From assembly GCA_963575745.1 (NCBI GenBank), contig CAUYUJ010011292.1:20001-84000 (forward strand): a stretch of DNA of 64,000 bases. Reading direction: 5' to 3'. Within the stretch, counting starts at the first letter, position 1. Each line of letters begins with the position of its first letter. Below the pieces are notes generated by a model that was not told the origin of the DNA, made no database searches, and worked only from the letters and a program-made list of their open reading frames with translations. The translations under genes and the position numbers were made by a program. Origin of the DNA: Prorocentrum cordatum (Eukaryota; Sar; Dinophyceae; Prorocentrales; Prorocentraceae). Of this stretch, positions 43,566 through 55,178 are shown piece by piece.

Positions 43566-44640
43566 GAGGGGCAGCAAGGCTGGCCGGAAAGGGGTTCATC
43601 AAAAGCACGCAGCTTGAACAGCAGGCGGCGGCGGAGAAGCAGGAGGAGGAGAATTCTTGCTGTGCGTGAGCTGTTCGTGTGTTCTTTATGTCAACGCGTG
43701 TGCTACTTTTCTTCTTCGCGCGAACGTTCAGCCTCCGACGATGTGTCTTTTTAATGCGGACGTGCTTCCTCGATTTTACCTTCTGAAGCCCGTCATTGGG
43801 CCCAGAACCATTAAACATGGATGCGGGACGAAGGCCAATCCCCTGGGAAGGAAGGGGTCGGGACCTCTGGGGCAGCTCATGGTAGACATCTCATTGTGTG
43901 ATCTCTGGGGAGTCGGGAAAGCAGGCGGCGGAGGCGGAGGAGGATTGTGGTGTAGCTGCACTAATGCCCTTAAGGGTGGGCAGACACCTTTCTGTATTGG
44001 GTAGGGCGCTTGGGCTCGGCTCACCCACCGTGTAAGTCGGTGCTGGTGAAGGTTGGGAAGCCCCACAGTATATGGAGAGGTACAGCGTACCTTCCGATTG
44101 CATCTGAAATGGTGGTTTGTATGCGTCCGCGGCATGTTTGGCAGCCATCTCTGGCAATTCGAATTTAATTTGGGAATGTTACATTCACATCAGACCGTGA
44201 CCCGACCCAGGAAATTCGGGATGATATGTGAAGCACGGCCAAGCACAACAGGGGAGGAGCTGGATTGGGCGGTTGGTTTTCAAGTAGGTTTGAAGACAAC
44301 ACGTTCCCGCACCAGGGACAAAGCCTGCCCCCACTCCAATGTCGCGCAGACAGTGCGTCGAATGAACTATGCAACACCATGCCGTGCCAAACCATACCGC
44401 TTCGGCATGACTGCTGTGCTCTTGACGCTGAAGAAGTCAAGTTTCGATCTTCCGGCCAATCGGCCGTGCCGCCGAGTGGCCCAAAGTCGAGGGACCATTT
44501 CGACAATTGTGCTGCTAAGGACTCTACTGCGCCTCAGTAGGGATCGACTGTCACGGGTATCTTCTCTTGGGCTCCGTGGTGATGTGATGCTACAACCGCA
44601 TCAGACCGTGACCCAGAACATTAGAGGAGGGACCCTTTTG
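43566..44640. other. no supported gene
   Basis: Single-copy-looking sequence. CATCAGACCGTGACCC occurs at about 44,189 and again at about 44,599, and a shorter form occurs at 53,616. Open frames of up to 200 codons have no recognisable features. Confidence 0.4.
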
Positions 44641-44649
44641 GAGTGTGCG

Positions 44650-44859
44650 GGCTGAGATGGAGAGAAGGAGAAAGAGAGGGAGAGAGAAACAAAGAGAGAT
44701 AGAGAGAGAGGGATACATATATACATATATATATATATAGGGGGAGAGAGAGGGAGAGAGAGAGAGAGAGAGAGAGAGAAAAAAGGAAAAGAGAGAGAGA
44801 GAGAGAGAGAGAGAAAAAGGAGAGAGAGGAGAGAGAGGGGAGGGGGATGTATATATATC

Positions 44860-44905
<46 letters not shown>

Positions 44906-44940
44906 AGAAAGAGAGAGAGAGAGAGAGAGAGCAGGGGAGG
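44650..44940. repeat. (GA)n-rich tract with short TA islands
   Basis: AG dinucleotide repeats interrupted by ATATAT blocks at about 44,714-44,738 and 44,848-44,870. Confidence 0.95.
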
Positions 44941-44984
44941 CGAGCGAGTGGAGGGAGAGAGGGAGGGGGAGAGGGAGGAAGGGC

Positions 44985-45335
44985 GTGAGAGGGAGCGACC
45001 CTGGAAGGATGCCGCCCCTGCCGCCCGTGGTGGCGCCTGTGGGGTGGGTCCGAAGGGTTAGAATGCTGTAGAGTGCCCCCGCAGTCCCAGTTCAATGGCG
45101 GTGGTGGTGCGGTATGATGGGTGGGTGGGGTGGGGGGGGGGGCAAAACAATAACACATGTTGTTGGGGGGACGAGGGGAAACACGCCGTTTGTTGCTGTG
45201 CCCCCCGTCCCAAGGGAGCTACCCTGGAAGGATGCCCCCCATGCCGGCATGCTGCGAGCGCCCCCGCAGTCCCAGTCCAGTGGCGTTGGTGGTGCGTTTT
45301 TTTTTCGGAGGGGGGGGGCAACAATAGTAGTACTA
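44985..45335 (+). repeat. imperfect direct repeat, two copies
   Basis: GGGAGCGACCCTGGAAGGAT...GCCCCCGCAGTCCCAGTTCA...GGTGGTGCG followed by a G-run recurs as GGGAGCTACCCTGGAAGGAT...GCCCCCGCAGTCCCAGTCCA...GGTGGTGCG about 220 bp later. Confidence 0.8.
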
Positions 45336-45364
45336 GTCATAGTAAACAGCAGATGTTGATGGGG

Positions 45365-47322
45365 ACATTACCTAACAGCGAAGACTGATAGGTTTCTAAT
45401 AGGGTCAAAAGAGACTCCCCATGGGGGTCTGGGCGGCATCCTGACAGGGATCCGCGGAAGTCGTTTTAAACAAACAGTTGCACACTTCGTGGTCTTCGAG
45501 GTCCCAGAACTCCATCCCCGGGCCACATTCTGAATGCCCGGAGCCAACTGTAGGCCACTTCGTGCTCTTCGAGTTCCCAGAACTCCATTCCCGGGCCACA
45601 TTTTGAATGCCCGGAGCCAACTGTAGGCCACTTCGTGTTCTTCGAGTTCCCAGAACTCCATTCCCGAGCCACATTTTCAATGCCCGGAGCCAACTGAAAT
45701 TAGGCCACTTCGGGGTCTTCGAGGTCCCAGAACTCCATTACCGGGCCACCTGGAGCCAACTGTAGGCCACTTCGTGCTCTTCGAGTTCCCAGAACTCCAT
45801 TCCAGGGCCACACTTCTTTGCCCGGAGCCAACTGTAGGAGGATCAGGGGCAAGAGCACGAGGAGGAGGAGGACGAGCAAGACCAGGAGGACAAGGACGAG
45901 CACGAGGAGGAGGAGGAGCAGGAGAAGGAGAACGAGCAGGAGGAGGAGGAGGAGGAGGAGGAGGAGGAGGAGGAGGAGGAGGACGAGAATGAGCAGGAGA
46001 GGACGACCAAGGAGGAGGAGGAGGAGACGGAGTGTTTGGAGGAGGAGGGTAGGCGGAGGGAGGAGGAGGTGGAGGAGGTAGTGAGGAGGGTAGGAGGGAG
46101 GGGTGTGTACGACCAGGAGGATGGTGGGGAGGAGGAGGAGGAGGAGGTGGAGGAGGAGGGAGTGTGGGGAGGAGGCGGTGGAGGACGGAGGAGGAGGAGG
46201 AGGGGGGAGGAGGAGGGTGACGGCGTTCCGGCTGCCCCGGCGGGCCTGCCCGGCGGCTGCCCCGACGCCACATTTCAATGCTCCGGAGCCAACTGTAGGG
46301 CCATTTCGTGGTCTTCGAGTTCCCAGAACTCCATTCCTGGGCATGGTTTTGAATGCCCGGAGCCAACTGTAGGCCAATTCGTGTTCTTCGAGTTCCCAGA
46401 ACTCCATTCCCCGGGCCACATTTTGAATGCTGAGGCAGGCTGATGCTGAGGCTGAGGCAGGCTGAGGCTGAGGCAGGCTGAGGCTGAGGCCGAGGCTGAA
46501 GGCAGACTGAGGCTGAGGCTGAAGCAGGATGAGGCTGAGGCTGAGGCAGGCTGAGGCTGAGGGTGAGGCAGGCTGATGCTGAGGCAGGCTGAGGCTGAGG
46601 CTGAGGTGAGCTGCGGCCTGAGACTGAGGCTGGAGGCTGAGGCTGAGGTGATGGGCAGGTGAGGCTGAGCTGAGGCTGAGCAGACTGGGTGAGGCTGTGA
46701 AGCAGGCTTGGGCTGAGGCTGAGGCTGAGGCGGCTGAGGCTGAGGCTGAGGCTCTTAGGTGAGGCTGAGATGTGGGATGAGGCTGATGCAGGCTGAGGCT
46801 GAGGAGAGGCTGAGGCAGGGAGGAGCAGAACCAGCTGAGGCTGAGGCTGAGGCTGATGCAGGCTGAGGCTGAGGCAGGCTGAGGCTGAGGCCGAGGCTGA
46901 AGGCAGACTGAGGCTGAGGTTGAAGCAGGCTGAGGCTGAGGCTGAGGCAGGCTGAGGCTGAGGCTGAGGCTGAGGCAGGCTGATGCTGAGGCAGGCTGAG
47001 GCTGAGGCTGAGGCTGATGCAGGCTGAGGCTGAGGCAGGCTGAGGCTGAGGCCGAGGCTGAAGGCAGACTGAGGCTGCGGCTGAAGCAGGCTGAGGCTGA
47101 GGCTGAGGCAGGCTGAGGCTGAGGCAGGCTGAGGCTGAGGCTGAGGCAGGCTGAGGCTGAGGCTGTGACTGCGACTGCCGTTGCCACTGCGACTGTCATC
47201 GCGAATGCGACTACGACTGCGAGAACAGCAGAATTCTAAAACTGGATTTTCATCTGAATCTAAGGGGAATGCTTCCAGATATGCTCCTACACATCGCTGT
47301 TAGGTTGCTTTTGCCGGGATAA
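45365..47322 (+). repeat. 2-kb duplicated block, copy 1
   Basis: It begins AACAGCGAAGACTGATAGGT. It then has about 73-bp units around CCAGAACTCCATTCCCGGGC, a GAG repeat (45,840-46,220) and more 73-bp units. A long GAGGCT/GAGGCA array (46,430-47,170) follows, ending TGTGACTGCGACTGCCGTTG...TGCTCCTACACATCGCTGTT. Serine/leucine/alanine-rich frames on the minus strand are readings of these arrays. Confidence 0.9.
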
Positions 47323-47327
47323 TTTAC

Positions 47328-49330
47328 TAACAGCGAAGACTGATAGGTTTCTAATGGTTTCAAAAGAAAGCATCATGACTCCCCAGGGGGGTCCGGGCAG
47401 GATCCGGGGAGAATCCGCGGAAGTCGTTTTAAGCAAACAGTTACACATTTCGTGGTCTTCGAGGTCCCAGAACTCCATTCCCGGGCCACATTCTGAATGC
47501 CCGGAGCCAACTGTAGGCCACTTCGTGCTCTTCGAGTTCCCAGAACTCCATTCCTGGGCATGATTTTGAATGCCCGGAGCCAACTGTAGGCCACTTCGTG
47601 TTCTTCGAGTTCCAGGAACTCCATTCTTTTTTTTTTTTTTTTTCCCCTTATCCCACCCCCCTTCCACCCCCCCAATTAGGGTTTCATTTGGATGCCCGGA
47701 GCCAACTGTAGGCCACTTCGTGGTCTTCGAGTTCCCAGAACTCCATTCCTGGGCATGATTTTGAATGCCAGGAGCCAACTGTAGGCCACTTCGTGTTCTT
47801 CGAGTTCCCAGAACTTCATTCCCGGGCCACATTTTGAATGTGAGAGGCAGGCTGAGGCTGAGGCTGAGGCAGGCTGAGGCTGAGGCAGGCTGAGGCTGAG
47901 GCCGAGGCTGAAGGCAGACTGAGGCTGAGGCTGAAGCAGGCTGGGGCTGAGGCTGAGGCAGGCTGAGGCTGAGGCTGAGGCAGGCTGATGCTGAGGCAGG
48001 CTGAGGCTGAGGCTGAGGCTGATGCAGGCTGAGGCTGAGGCAGGCTGAGGCTGAGGCCGAGGCTGAAGGCAGACTGAGGCTGAGGCTGAAGCAGGCTGAG
48101 GCTGAGCAGGCTGAGGCTGAGGCTGAGGCTGAGGCAGGCTGATGCTGAGGCAGGCTGAGGCTGAGGCTGAGGCTGATGCAGGCTGAGGCGGAGGCAGGCT
48201 GAGGCTGAGGCCGAGGCTGAGGCAGATTGAGGCTGAGGCTGAAGCAGGCTGAGGCTGAGGCCGAGGCAGGCTGAGGCTGAGGCTGAGGCAGGCTGATGCT
48301 GAGGCAGGCTGAGGCTGAGGCTGAGGTGATGCAGGCTGAGGCTGAGGCAGGCTGAGGCTGAGGCCGAGGCTGAAGGCAGGCTGAGGCTGAGGCTGAGGCA
48401 GGCTGAGGCTGAGGCTGAGGCAGGCTGATGCTGAGGCAGGCTGAGGCTGAGGCTGAGGCTGATTGCAGGCTGAGGCTGAAGCAGGCTGAGGCTGAGGCCG
48501 AGGCTGAAGGCAGACTGAGGCTGAGGCTGAAGCAGGCTGAGGCTGAGGCTGAGGCAGGCTGAGGCTGAGGCAGGCTGAGGCTGAAGGCTGAGGCTGAGGC
48601 AGGCTGAGGTTGAGGCTTGAGGTCATGCCGGTGAGCTGCTGCAGGATGAGTGAGTGCCGCGGCTGAAGGCAGACTGAGGCTGTGCTGAGTGGCTGAGGCT
48701 GAAGGCTGAGGCTGAGGCCAGGTGAGGCTGGGTAGTCGAGGTGAGCTGAGGAGGCTGAGGTGAGCTGAGGCTGAGGCAGGCTCAGGCGGAGGCGGCTGAG
48801 GCTGAGGCTTGAGGCAGGCTGAGTGAGGTGAGCTGAGGGGCTGATGCTGATGGCTGAGGTGATGCAGCCTGAGGGCTGAGACAGGTGAGGCGAGGCCGAA
48901 GCAGTATTGAGGCTGGAGCTGAAGCAGGGCTGAGGCTGAGGCAGAGGGCAGGCTGAGCAGGCTGCAGTCTGGGCTGAGGCTGAGGCGTTTGCACCATGTG
49001 AGAGGTGAGGCTGAGGCTGAGGCTGATGCAGGCTGAGGCTGAGGCAGGCTGAGGCTGTGGCCGAGGCTGAAGGCAGACTGAGGCTGAGGCTGAAGCAGGC
49101 TGAGGCTGAGGCTGAGGCAGGCTGAGGCTGAGGCAGGCTGATGCTGAGGCTGAGGCAGGCTGAGGCTGAGGCTGTGACTGCGACTGCCGTTGCCACTGCG
49201 ACTGTCATCGCGAAGGCGACTACGACTGCGAGAAGTAGAATTCTACAACTGGATTTTCATCTGAATCTTAAGGGGAATGCTTCCAGATATGCTCCTACAC
49301 ATCGCTGTTAGGTTGCTTTGCCGGGATTTT
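47328..49330 (+). repeat. 2-kb duplicated block, copy 2
   Basis: Starts and ends with the same unique sequences as copy 1. It lacks the GAG block and carries a longer GAGGCT array (47,850-49,175). A T-run and unrelated insert lie at 47,625-47,692. Together the two copies form a head-to-tail tandem duplication. Confidence 0.9.
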
Positions 49331-49616
49331 TTTTGTGTTCTTTCCTTGTTTCTGCCCCCCCAAAACACCACCCCACAACACACACACACCACCAACACCA
49401 CCTGTTCAAGACTTTCTCAGTACGGATTCCGCATCCATTCGGTCCTTATTGAAGATTCCTTGCTAAACGGGCATCCTTACTGACGAATGCCTACCTACAT
49501 CATCCTCGCTAAGGGCTCATCACTAAACGGGGCCCTTAGGTTCCCTTGGTTCAGGCGTCCTTGCGAAGGGCTGCTCCCTACATTTGTCCTGGCTTGTAAG
49601 CTTGAATCACGTGAGC
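49331..49616. other. no supported gene
   Basis: Includes a short CA-rich stretch (49,366-49,400) and the word CTAAACGGG twice (about 49,463 and 49,532). Confidence 0.5.
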
Positions 49617-50314
49617 AATGGCCTCAGCCGTCACGGATCAGCGCCCGCGCGGTCCGTGGCCTCCCCTCGCGCGGGGCGCTGCATGCAGCGCGGGGCCCCC
49701 CTCGAGCGCGCGGCTGCCGCGCGCGGCGGGCGCCCCCTGGGCTGGTGGCGGCGGCTGCTGGGCGGCTGCCCGCGGCGGCGCGCCGCCGCCGCGGCCGCGA
49801 GCGCGGCCGCGCCCTCGCCGAGCCCTGTCGGCGCCGGCTCCTGCGGTCAGCAGCGCGTGACGTGCACGTGGCGAGCGGCGCGGACGCCGCCCTGGCGAGT
49901 CGGGCCGCCGCGCAGCTCACGGCGGCGACTCTGGGCTGTACCCCTTGCAGGGCCGGCGCTGCGCCAGCCAGGGGACCGCCGGCGCCGGTTGCCGCCGCTC
50001 CGGCGCCGCGGCAGAGGCCCGCCGCCGCCAAGGCGGACCCGCCGGGAGGCGGGCGCGCCGAGACCAGGGCCTCCGCGGTGTGGCGCCACCCGCTGCGGCC
50101 AGAGCTGCGGGGAGTGCACTGCGGCGGTGGCGAGGCGTGGAAGGCGCTGGCGGCGACGCTGCCGGGCGGGCGCTACTCCTTCGCGTCGGGAGCTCGGTTG
50201 CGTAGGTTCGCCAAGGAGCGGAGCGCGGTGGCGGGCCTCGAGGCGGAGGCGCCCAAGCACGAGGCGCCGCTGCCCGCGCCGCGCTTCGACTGCCTGCGGC
50301 CGCGCCAGCCCTGA
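49617..50314 (+). CDS. possible coding region, G+C-rich, unknown
   Basis: A plus-strand frame stays open to a stop at 50,312-50,314 and looks coding mainly in its last 100 codons. It passes AVWRHPLRPELRGVHCGGGE, then AWKALAATLPGGRYSF and ARLRRFAKERSAVAGLEAEA. The earlier part is Ala/Arg/Pro-rich and cannot be told from composition noise. The start is unknown. A second frame with similar character begins at the stop, so both may be exons or a frame-broken single gene. Confidence 0.3.
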
Positions 50315-50319
50315 GCGCC

Positions 50320-50649
50320 ATGCCCCGCGCCGTGCTGGGCGGGATGGAGGCCGCCAGCGCGGAGGAGTTCGAGTGGGAGCTGCGGGTGACCGAGCTGACG
50401 GACGACTACCAGCCGCTGCAGGTGGACGTCTCGGTGGTGCATCCGGGCCTGTCTTTGGACGGCGGCGGGATCACTGTGCCCATCGCGCCGATCAACAAGG
50501 CGCGCGGGGTGCTGACGCTGGCGTTGCCGGCGGACGTCTGCCCCTGGCTGGGCCCGCACTTCTCGACGCTGGGCGACCCGGCGACGAGGCTGCCCGCGGA
50601 CGTGGGGGGCAATGCGCAATGGGAGGGGGGCGTCACAGCTCGGGCATGA
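50320..50649 (+). CDS. hypothetical protein fragment, 109 aa
   Basis: From ATG at 50,320 the frame reads MPRAVLGGMEAASAEEFEWE, then LRVTELTDDYQPLQVDVSVV and PINKARGVLTLALPADVCPW, ending at 50,649. The alternation of hydrophobic and acidic residues looks like a real beta/alpha domain. The last ten residues (QWEGGVTARA) run into repeat sequence and are doubtful. The family is not recognised. The start is six bases after the stop of the preceding frame. A frameshift or short intron could join them. Confidence 0.4.
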   Translation: MPRAVLGGMEAASAEEFEWELRVTELTDDYQPLQVDVSVVHPGLSLDGGGITVPIAPINKARGVLTLALPADVCPWLGPHFSTLGDPATRLPADVGGNAQWEGGVTARA

Positions 50650-51570
50650 GGGGGCAACACATGAGCTAAGAGGGGATGGGGCCCCAGAGTGAGGGGTCAA
50701 CGCGCCAGAATGAGGGCTCAAAGCATGAGCTAGACGGGGGGCGACGCCCCACCTTGAGTGGTCTACGCATGAGGGACGAGAACCCCTGGGGGGTCAACGT
50801 ATACGAGTCTATAGCATGAGGGGACAAAGACCCAGCGTGAGGGGTTGAATAATGAGGGGCGGAAGCCCAACATGAAGGGTCGACGCATGGGGGGGTACGC
50901 CCCAGCGATGGGGTCAGCGCGTGACGGGTCATATTTTCAGAATGAAGGGTCAATGCGTGAGAGGTGCACCGTGGGTATCGCTTCGCTTCATGGCACAACC
51001 TTATCCGCAAGCGGAGGGGCAACATATTGAGGAGCGAACCGCCCGCCCTTCAACTCATGAGTGGTCTCATGCCTCACATGAGGGATCAACGCGGTCCAAG
51101 CTCCCGCGTGTGGGGTCAACGCATGAGCTTAGAGGGGGCCAGTACGCGACGTGGGGGTCCACGTCGGATGGGGGTGCCCTAACGTGATTGGTCAACAACT
51201 GAGGAGCCGAAGTCCGGGCGTGAGCGGACAGCGGATGAGGGAGGAGGGGTCCAAGCCCCAGCACGAGGAGCCAGCGCATTAGGGGTCGAAGCTCTAGCAT
51301 GGAGGGTCGAAACAGGAGCTAAGAGTGAACAGAATCCCAGCAACATGAGCCGACGGATGAAACGTCAAAGCCCCAGCACGAGGTGTCATTGTATGGGAGT
51401 CAACGTCATGAGGGGGGCAAGACGCCAGCATTAGGGATGTATGATGAAGGGCGGAAGCCCAGCATGATGGGGTCAGCGCGTATGGGGCCAACGCCCCAGT
51501 AATGGGGCCAGCGCATGGCGAATCATTTGTTCAGGATGAAGGTCAACGCATGGGAGGTTTAATCCAAGGC
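50645..51570 (+). repeat. degenerate minisatellite (GGGTCAACGCATGAG)
   Basis: Units of roughly 40-55 bp combine GGGTCAACGCATGAG-like and GAAGCCCCAGCATGA-like words and are strongly diverged. Open frames on either strand are repeat readings. Confidence 0.75.
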
Positions 51571-51939
51571 GTGTGGTATGCGGGGTTGGCCCTCGTGTGA
51601 GGGGTCAGGCGGAGGAGGAGGCGGCGGAGGAGGAGGACCAGTGCAAACCCAGGAGTCACCAAGGATGTTGGAATAAGCTCTCCCCCAAGCTCCCTCTTCA
51701 TAGGCCACTGCAACGGTTCATTTCCACAAAGGGACCTGCCTCGTTGGAAGACGCCCTTCTGAAAATCCTGAAGCATGCTAAGACATTGTTATCGGGATTT
51801 CAACGCCACGGATAAACCTGACGGTTGCGTTTTTCCGATCCTTAATCGCGCCCGAACGCCATTCCTGGGATTCAACACCGTGAACCATCGTAACTGTTGC
51901 GCCCTTATAATCATGAGTGTTTCCCAAACGCGATTTCTG
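51571..51939. other. no supported gene
   Basis: Short GGA/GGC stretch at 51,608-51,640 followed by balanced-composition sequence. No convincing frame. Confidence 0.4.
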
Positions 51940-52370
51940 GTACGTCGATCATAGGGAGTCTTAAACGAATGTGCGCGGCGCTCAGGCGATAGCCACATCT
52001 TGAAAAGGAGCCGCCCTCAATCCGTAAAACTCTTACATTATACAACGACTGTGCGCGGCGCTGAGGCGAGAGCCACATTAAAAAAACACCCGCCCTCAAT
52101 CCGTGAAGCTCATGCAACTTGTTGCAACGAATGTGTTCGGTTCTAATGCGAGAGCCACATTTTGAAAACGACCCGCCCTCAATCCGTGAAGCTCTTGCAA
52201 ATTGTTACAACGAATGTGCGCGGCACTGTGGCGAGAGCCACATTTTGAAAACGACCCGCTTTCAATCCGTGAAACTGGTGCGATTTTTCAAGACGAATGC
52301 GCGGGGCTAATGCGAGAGCCACATTTTGAAAATGATCCGCCCTCCATGTGTGAAACTGTTGTCATTTTGT
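51940..52370 (+). repeat. five-unit tandem repeat of about 80 bp
   Basis: Each unit has ACGAATGTGCGCGGC, then GCGAGAGCCACATTTTGAAA, then CCGCCCTCAATCCGTGAA. Units diverge towards both ends. The array is less G+C-rich than its neighbours. Confidence 0.9.
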
Positions 52371-52479
52371 AAGCTTCAGGGCCATGCATGGTGAGGAAGT
52401 CTCAGAAGAAACGCCCGGCCCGCCCTAAAACTGGCTTCGGGGTGCGACCGGGAGAAGTTATTCATAAGGAAAAGGAATG

Positions 52480-52795
52480 GAGGAGGACGAATAGGAGGGG
52501 GAAGAGGATGAGGATGATGATGAGGATGAGGATGAGGAGGAGGAGGAGGAGGAGGAGGAGGAGGAGGAGGAGGAGGAGGAGGAGGAGGAGGAGAGTGAGG
52601 TGGAGGAGGAGGAGCATGCGGAGGAGGAGGAGGAGGAGCAGGCGGAGGAGGAGGAGGAGGAGGAGGAGGAGGAGGAGGAGGGGGAAGAGGAGGAAGAGGA
52701 GGAGCAGGCGGAGGAGGAGGAGGAGGAGGAGGAGGAGGAGGAGGAGGAGGAGGAGGAGGAGGAGGAGGAGGAGGAGGAGGAGGAGCGGCGATTGC
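52480..52795. repeat. GAG/GGA trinucleotide repeat
   Basis: About 300 bp of GAG repeats with GCG and CAG variants, preceded by a few GATGAG units. Confidence 0.96.
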
Positions 52796-52907
52796 CCCGA
52801 TGTTGCCGTCTTTCCGCAGTGGCCCTGTTCGTTGCAGTCCGAGGAAACAGAGCAGAAGGCGTGGCCAAAGAGGACTCGGCCAGGCCAGCCGAGCTACGGT
52901 CGGCAAA

Positions 52908-53098
52908 CATTTGGATAGCGTGTCTCTCCGCCGGTTCTGGCCAACTGCGCCGCGGCGCGACAAGCTATCCGCGTCGGGGTCCCCCAGCGTCAACTCCTGA
53001 GGTTTCCCGAGTCTCCCGCCCCGCGGAGCGCAGCGACACGCTATCCGCTCGGAAGGCATAGTGAGTCGCCGGGGCCGCCGTGGCGACACGCTAGGCAA
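52908..53098. mobile_element. GCGTGTCGC foldback repeat, copy 2
   Basis: Related to 38,165-38,345 in the same orientation. It starts TAGCGTGTCTCTCCGCCGG, has GCAGCGACACGCTATCCGCT internally and ends GGCGACACGCTAGGC, so the two ends are inverted repeats. Confidence 0.55.
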
Positions 53099-53298
53099 CA
53101 GTACTCGATCGTAAGTATGTGACATTGCGAAGCCCCAGCGCACCTCCTCCTTATCTGCTTCGTCTCAGCTGCAATGACCGAGCAATGCATACGGCCAGGA
53201 CCGCCATTTCCCCGTTGATTTCGCGCTCTTTTCTTGTGTAGTTCGGGCAGGAGGAGGCGAGGGAGGAATATAGCATGAGGGGTGATGAGGGGGAGAAG

Positions 53299-53330
<32 letters not shown>

Positions 53331-53577
53331 AGAGGAAGAGGAGAAGGAGCAGGATTGCGAGTGAATGGAGGAGTATATGGATGGATACGAGTCCTGCGTC
53401 CCCATCGTCAATGATTGTCGCCTGCTCCAACATGCCCAGACATTCTGGTTCGTTTGTGCGGATGCGTCATGCGCGTGAACTTGTTCGTTCCCCTCTTGTT
53501 GTATTGTGGCCTGTCATGTCGCGACATCCAGGGGGACGTGGTGTTTGCGACACAACCTGCGAAACAAGAGCTATGGT

Positions 53578-53943
53578 TCAACGAACACTGACATGGGTTC
53601 GTGAATGATACATGCGCATCAGACCGTGGACGGTAAAGCATGGCAGCGCACTCGTCATCATAGAGTACCAATTGGTGAGCATTCCGCAATCACAAAGCGT
53701 ACCTTTACGGTCTTGAGCCAACCGCAGTCGAATCCAGACACTAGCGAAACGCAAGCTGTCGGTGCTTCGCTCAGGCTCAGAACTCATAATCATGAACCTC
53801 TTCTTGGCTGCCTCCCATGCGAGGTGAACGCCGGGCGGTTCATGGATTGTTACGTGCGCAAGAACGACGCGCCATGTACCGCTGACATCCCCATGGATGA
53901 GCACTGTGACCTGGCCTGGGAAGCGCCGAAATGTCCCCCACAT
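53578..53943 (-). CDS. uncharacterised open frame, 121 aa
   Basis: Minus-strand frame reading MWGTFRRFPGQVTVLIHGDV, then SGTWRVVLAHVTIHEPPGVH and WEAAKKRFMIMSSEPERSTD. Amino-acid composition is ordinary and the region is not repetitive. The opposite strand is also open for 145 codons. No domain is recognised, so neither strand can be preferred with confidence. Confidence 0.25.
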   Translation of the reverse strand: MWGTFRRFPGQVTVLIHGDVSGTWRVVLAHVTIHEPPGVHLAWEAAKKRFMIMSSEPERSTDSLRFASVWIRLRLAQDRKGTLCDCGMLTNWYSMMTSALPCFTVHGLMRMYHSRTHVSVR

Positions 53944-54354
53944 TCTTTCGTGAGTTTTTCATTTGGACACGCTTACAGGGTTTCTCGCTACCTCGCTTCT
54001 TGGCCGTGCGCATCGGTTGTTCGACTCGGTCGCCGTCTTTGATTTTTTGTTCGCATATCTACTAAGCTTTGGTGTGTGTGTGTGTGTGCTCCCCTCTGTA
54101 GTCCTCTGGCTCAAGGCCACGAGCGGGCCCCCCCCTCGAGGTTTCCCGCGCTCAAGAGGGCGCCCGGCGCGAGGGGCCCCGTCCCTCGCCTGCCGTCCCC
54201 CGCCGGCTCCGCTCGCCGGGAGCATGCGGGGAGCCGAGAGGGGCCACCACCGCGGGCTTTCCTCTCGACTCCCGCCGCGCCCGATGGAGACGGCCGCGGC
54301 GCGGCGCGGCGGCGGCGCCAGCGCCGCTGTGCGGGGCTTTCCGCGCTCCTTGTT

Positions 54355-54505
54355 TTTTATATTTTTACTTTTTTTTTTTGATTTTTTTTTTTTTTTCTTT
54401 TTTTTTCTTAATTTTTTTTCTTTTTTTTATTTTTATTTTTTTTTTATTTTTTTTTTCGTTTCTTTTTTTTTTTATGTTCGGCTTTTTATTTTTTTATTGT
54501 TTTCG
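54355..54505. repeat. T-rich tract
   Basis: About 150 bp of T-runs with scattered A, C and G. The Phe-rich frame is a repeat reading. Confidence 0.95.
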
Positions 54506-54509
54506 GAGG

Positions 54510-54925
54510 CGGGCTGCCGCCGGCGCTGCTGGCGCCGCGGGCGGGCCCCCGTGGCCGCGCCTGCTCAGTGTACGCCGCCGCGGCGCGCGTGCGGCTCGCC
54601 GGCGCTGCGGCCGCGCGGCCGGCCGCGGCCTCCGATGGTGTTGCCGCCGCCGCTGACGCTGCTGCCGCCGCCACGGCGGCCACCGCGGCCGCCGCCGCGG
54701 CCGCCGCCGACGCGGCCGTTGCGGCCGCCGCCGGAGCTCGGCCCGAGCTGCCGCGGCCGTGGCCCGTGCGGCCGCGCTGGGGCCCGCCGCGGCCGGCGCC
54801 GCCGCGGCAGCCGCCGCTGCCGCGGTGGCGGCTGCCGCCTCCTCTGCGGTCTGCGGGCCCGCCCGGGGCGGCCAGGCTCCTGCGGGATTCTAGCACCCTG
54901 CCGGGTCCCCAGCGCCGTTGATGCA
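54510..54925. repeat. GCC/GGC-rich low-complexity region
   Basis: Dominated by GCCGCC and GCGGCC words. Alanine- and proline-rich frames are open on both strands. No gene is called. Confidence 0.7.
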
Positions 54926-55178
54926 ACTGTTGGGAAGCATGCCGGGGGTGAACGCAGTTGCGGAGGCGAGACGGTGCTTCCCAGGGCCGCGAGTCGGCCA
55001 GTAGCACGTCCTTGAGACATATTTTGCCATGGGCTCTGAGGCGCAGGAGACGTCCTCCCCGTGAGCTACACCATGTGCATCGTCAACGATGGTTTTACAG
55101 AACGCCTGGGTGGCTCACGCGCTGCCGCTGATGCGGCCCTTTTGCAACAGCGAGGCTTACAGTTGATCCCTCCACAGT

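Noticed and set aside
44053-44655. Plus-strand open frame of 200 codons
   Set aside because: No recognisable domain, composition not clearly coding, and it overlaps a direct repeat.
45700-49208. Minus-strand open frames of about 500 codons rich in Ser/Ala/Leu/Gln/Pro
   Set aside because: They are translations of the GAGGCT/GAGGCA and 73-bp arrays. Apparent length reflects array length.
51940-52370. CRISPR-like array
   Set aside because: Conserved blocks cover most of each 80-bp unit and the spacers are diverged copies of each other. No cas genes are present.
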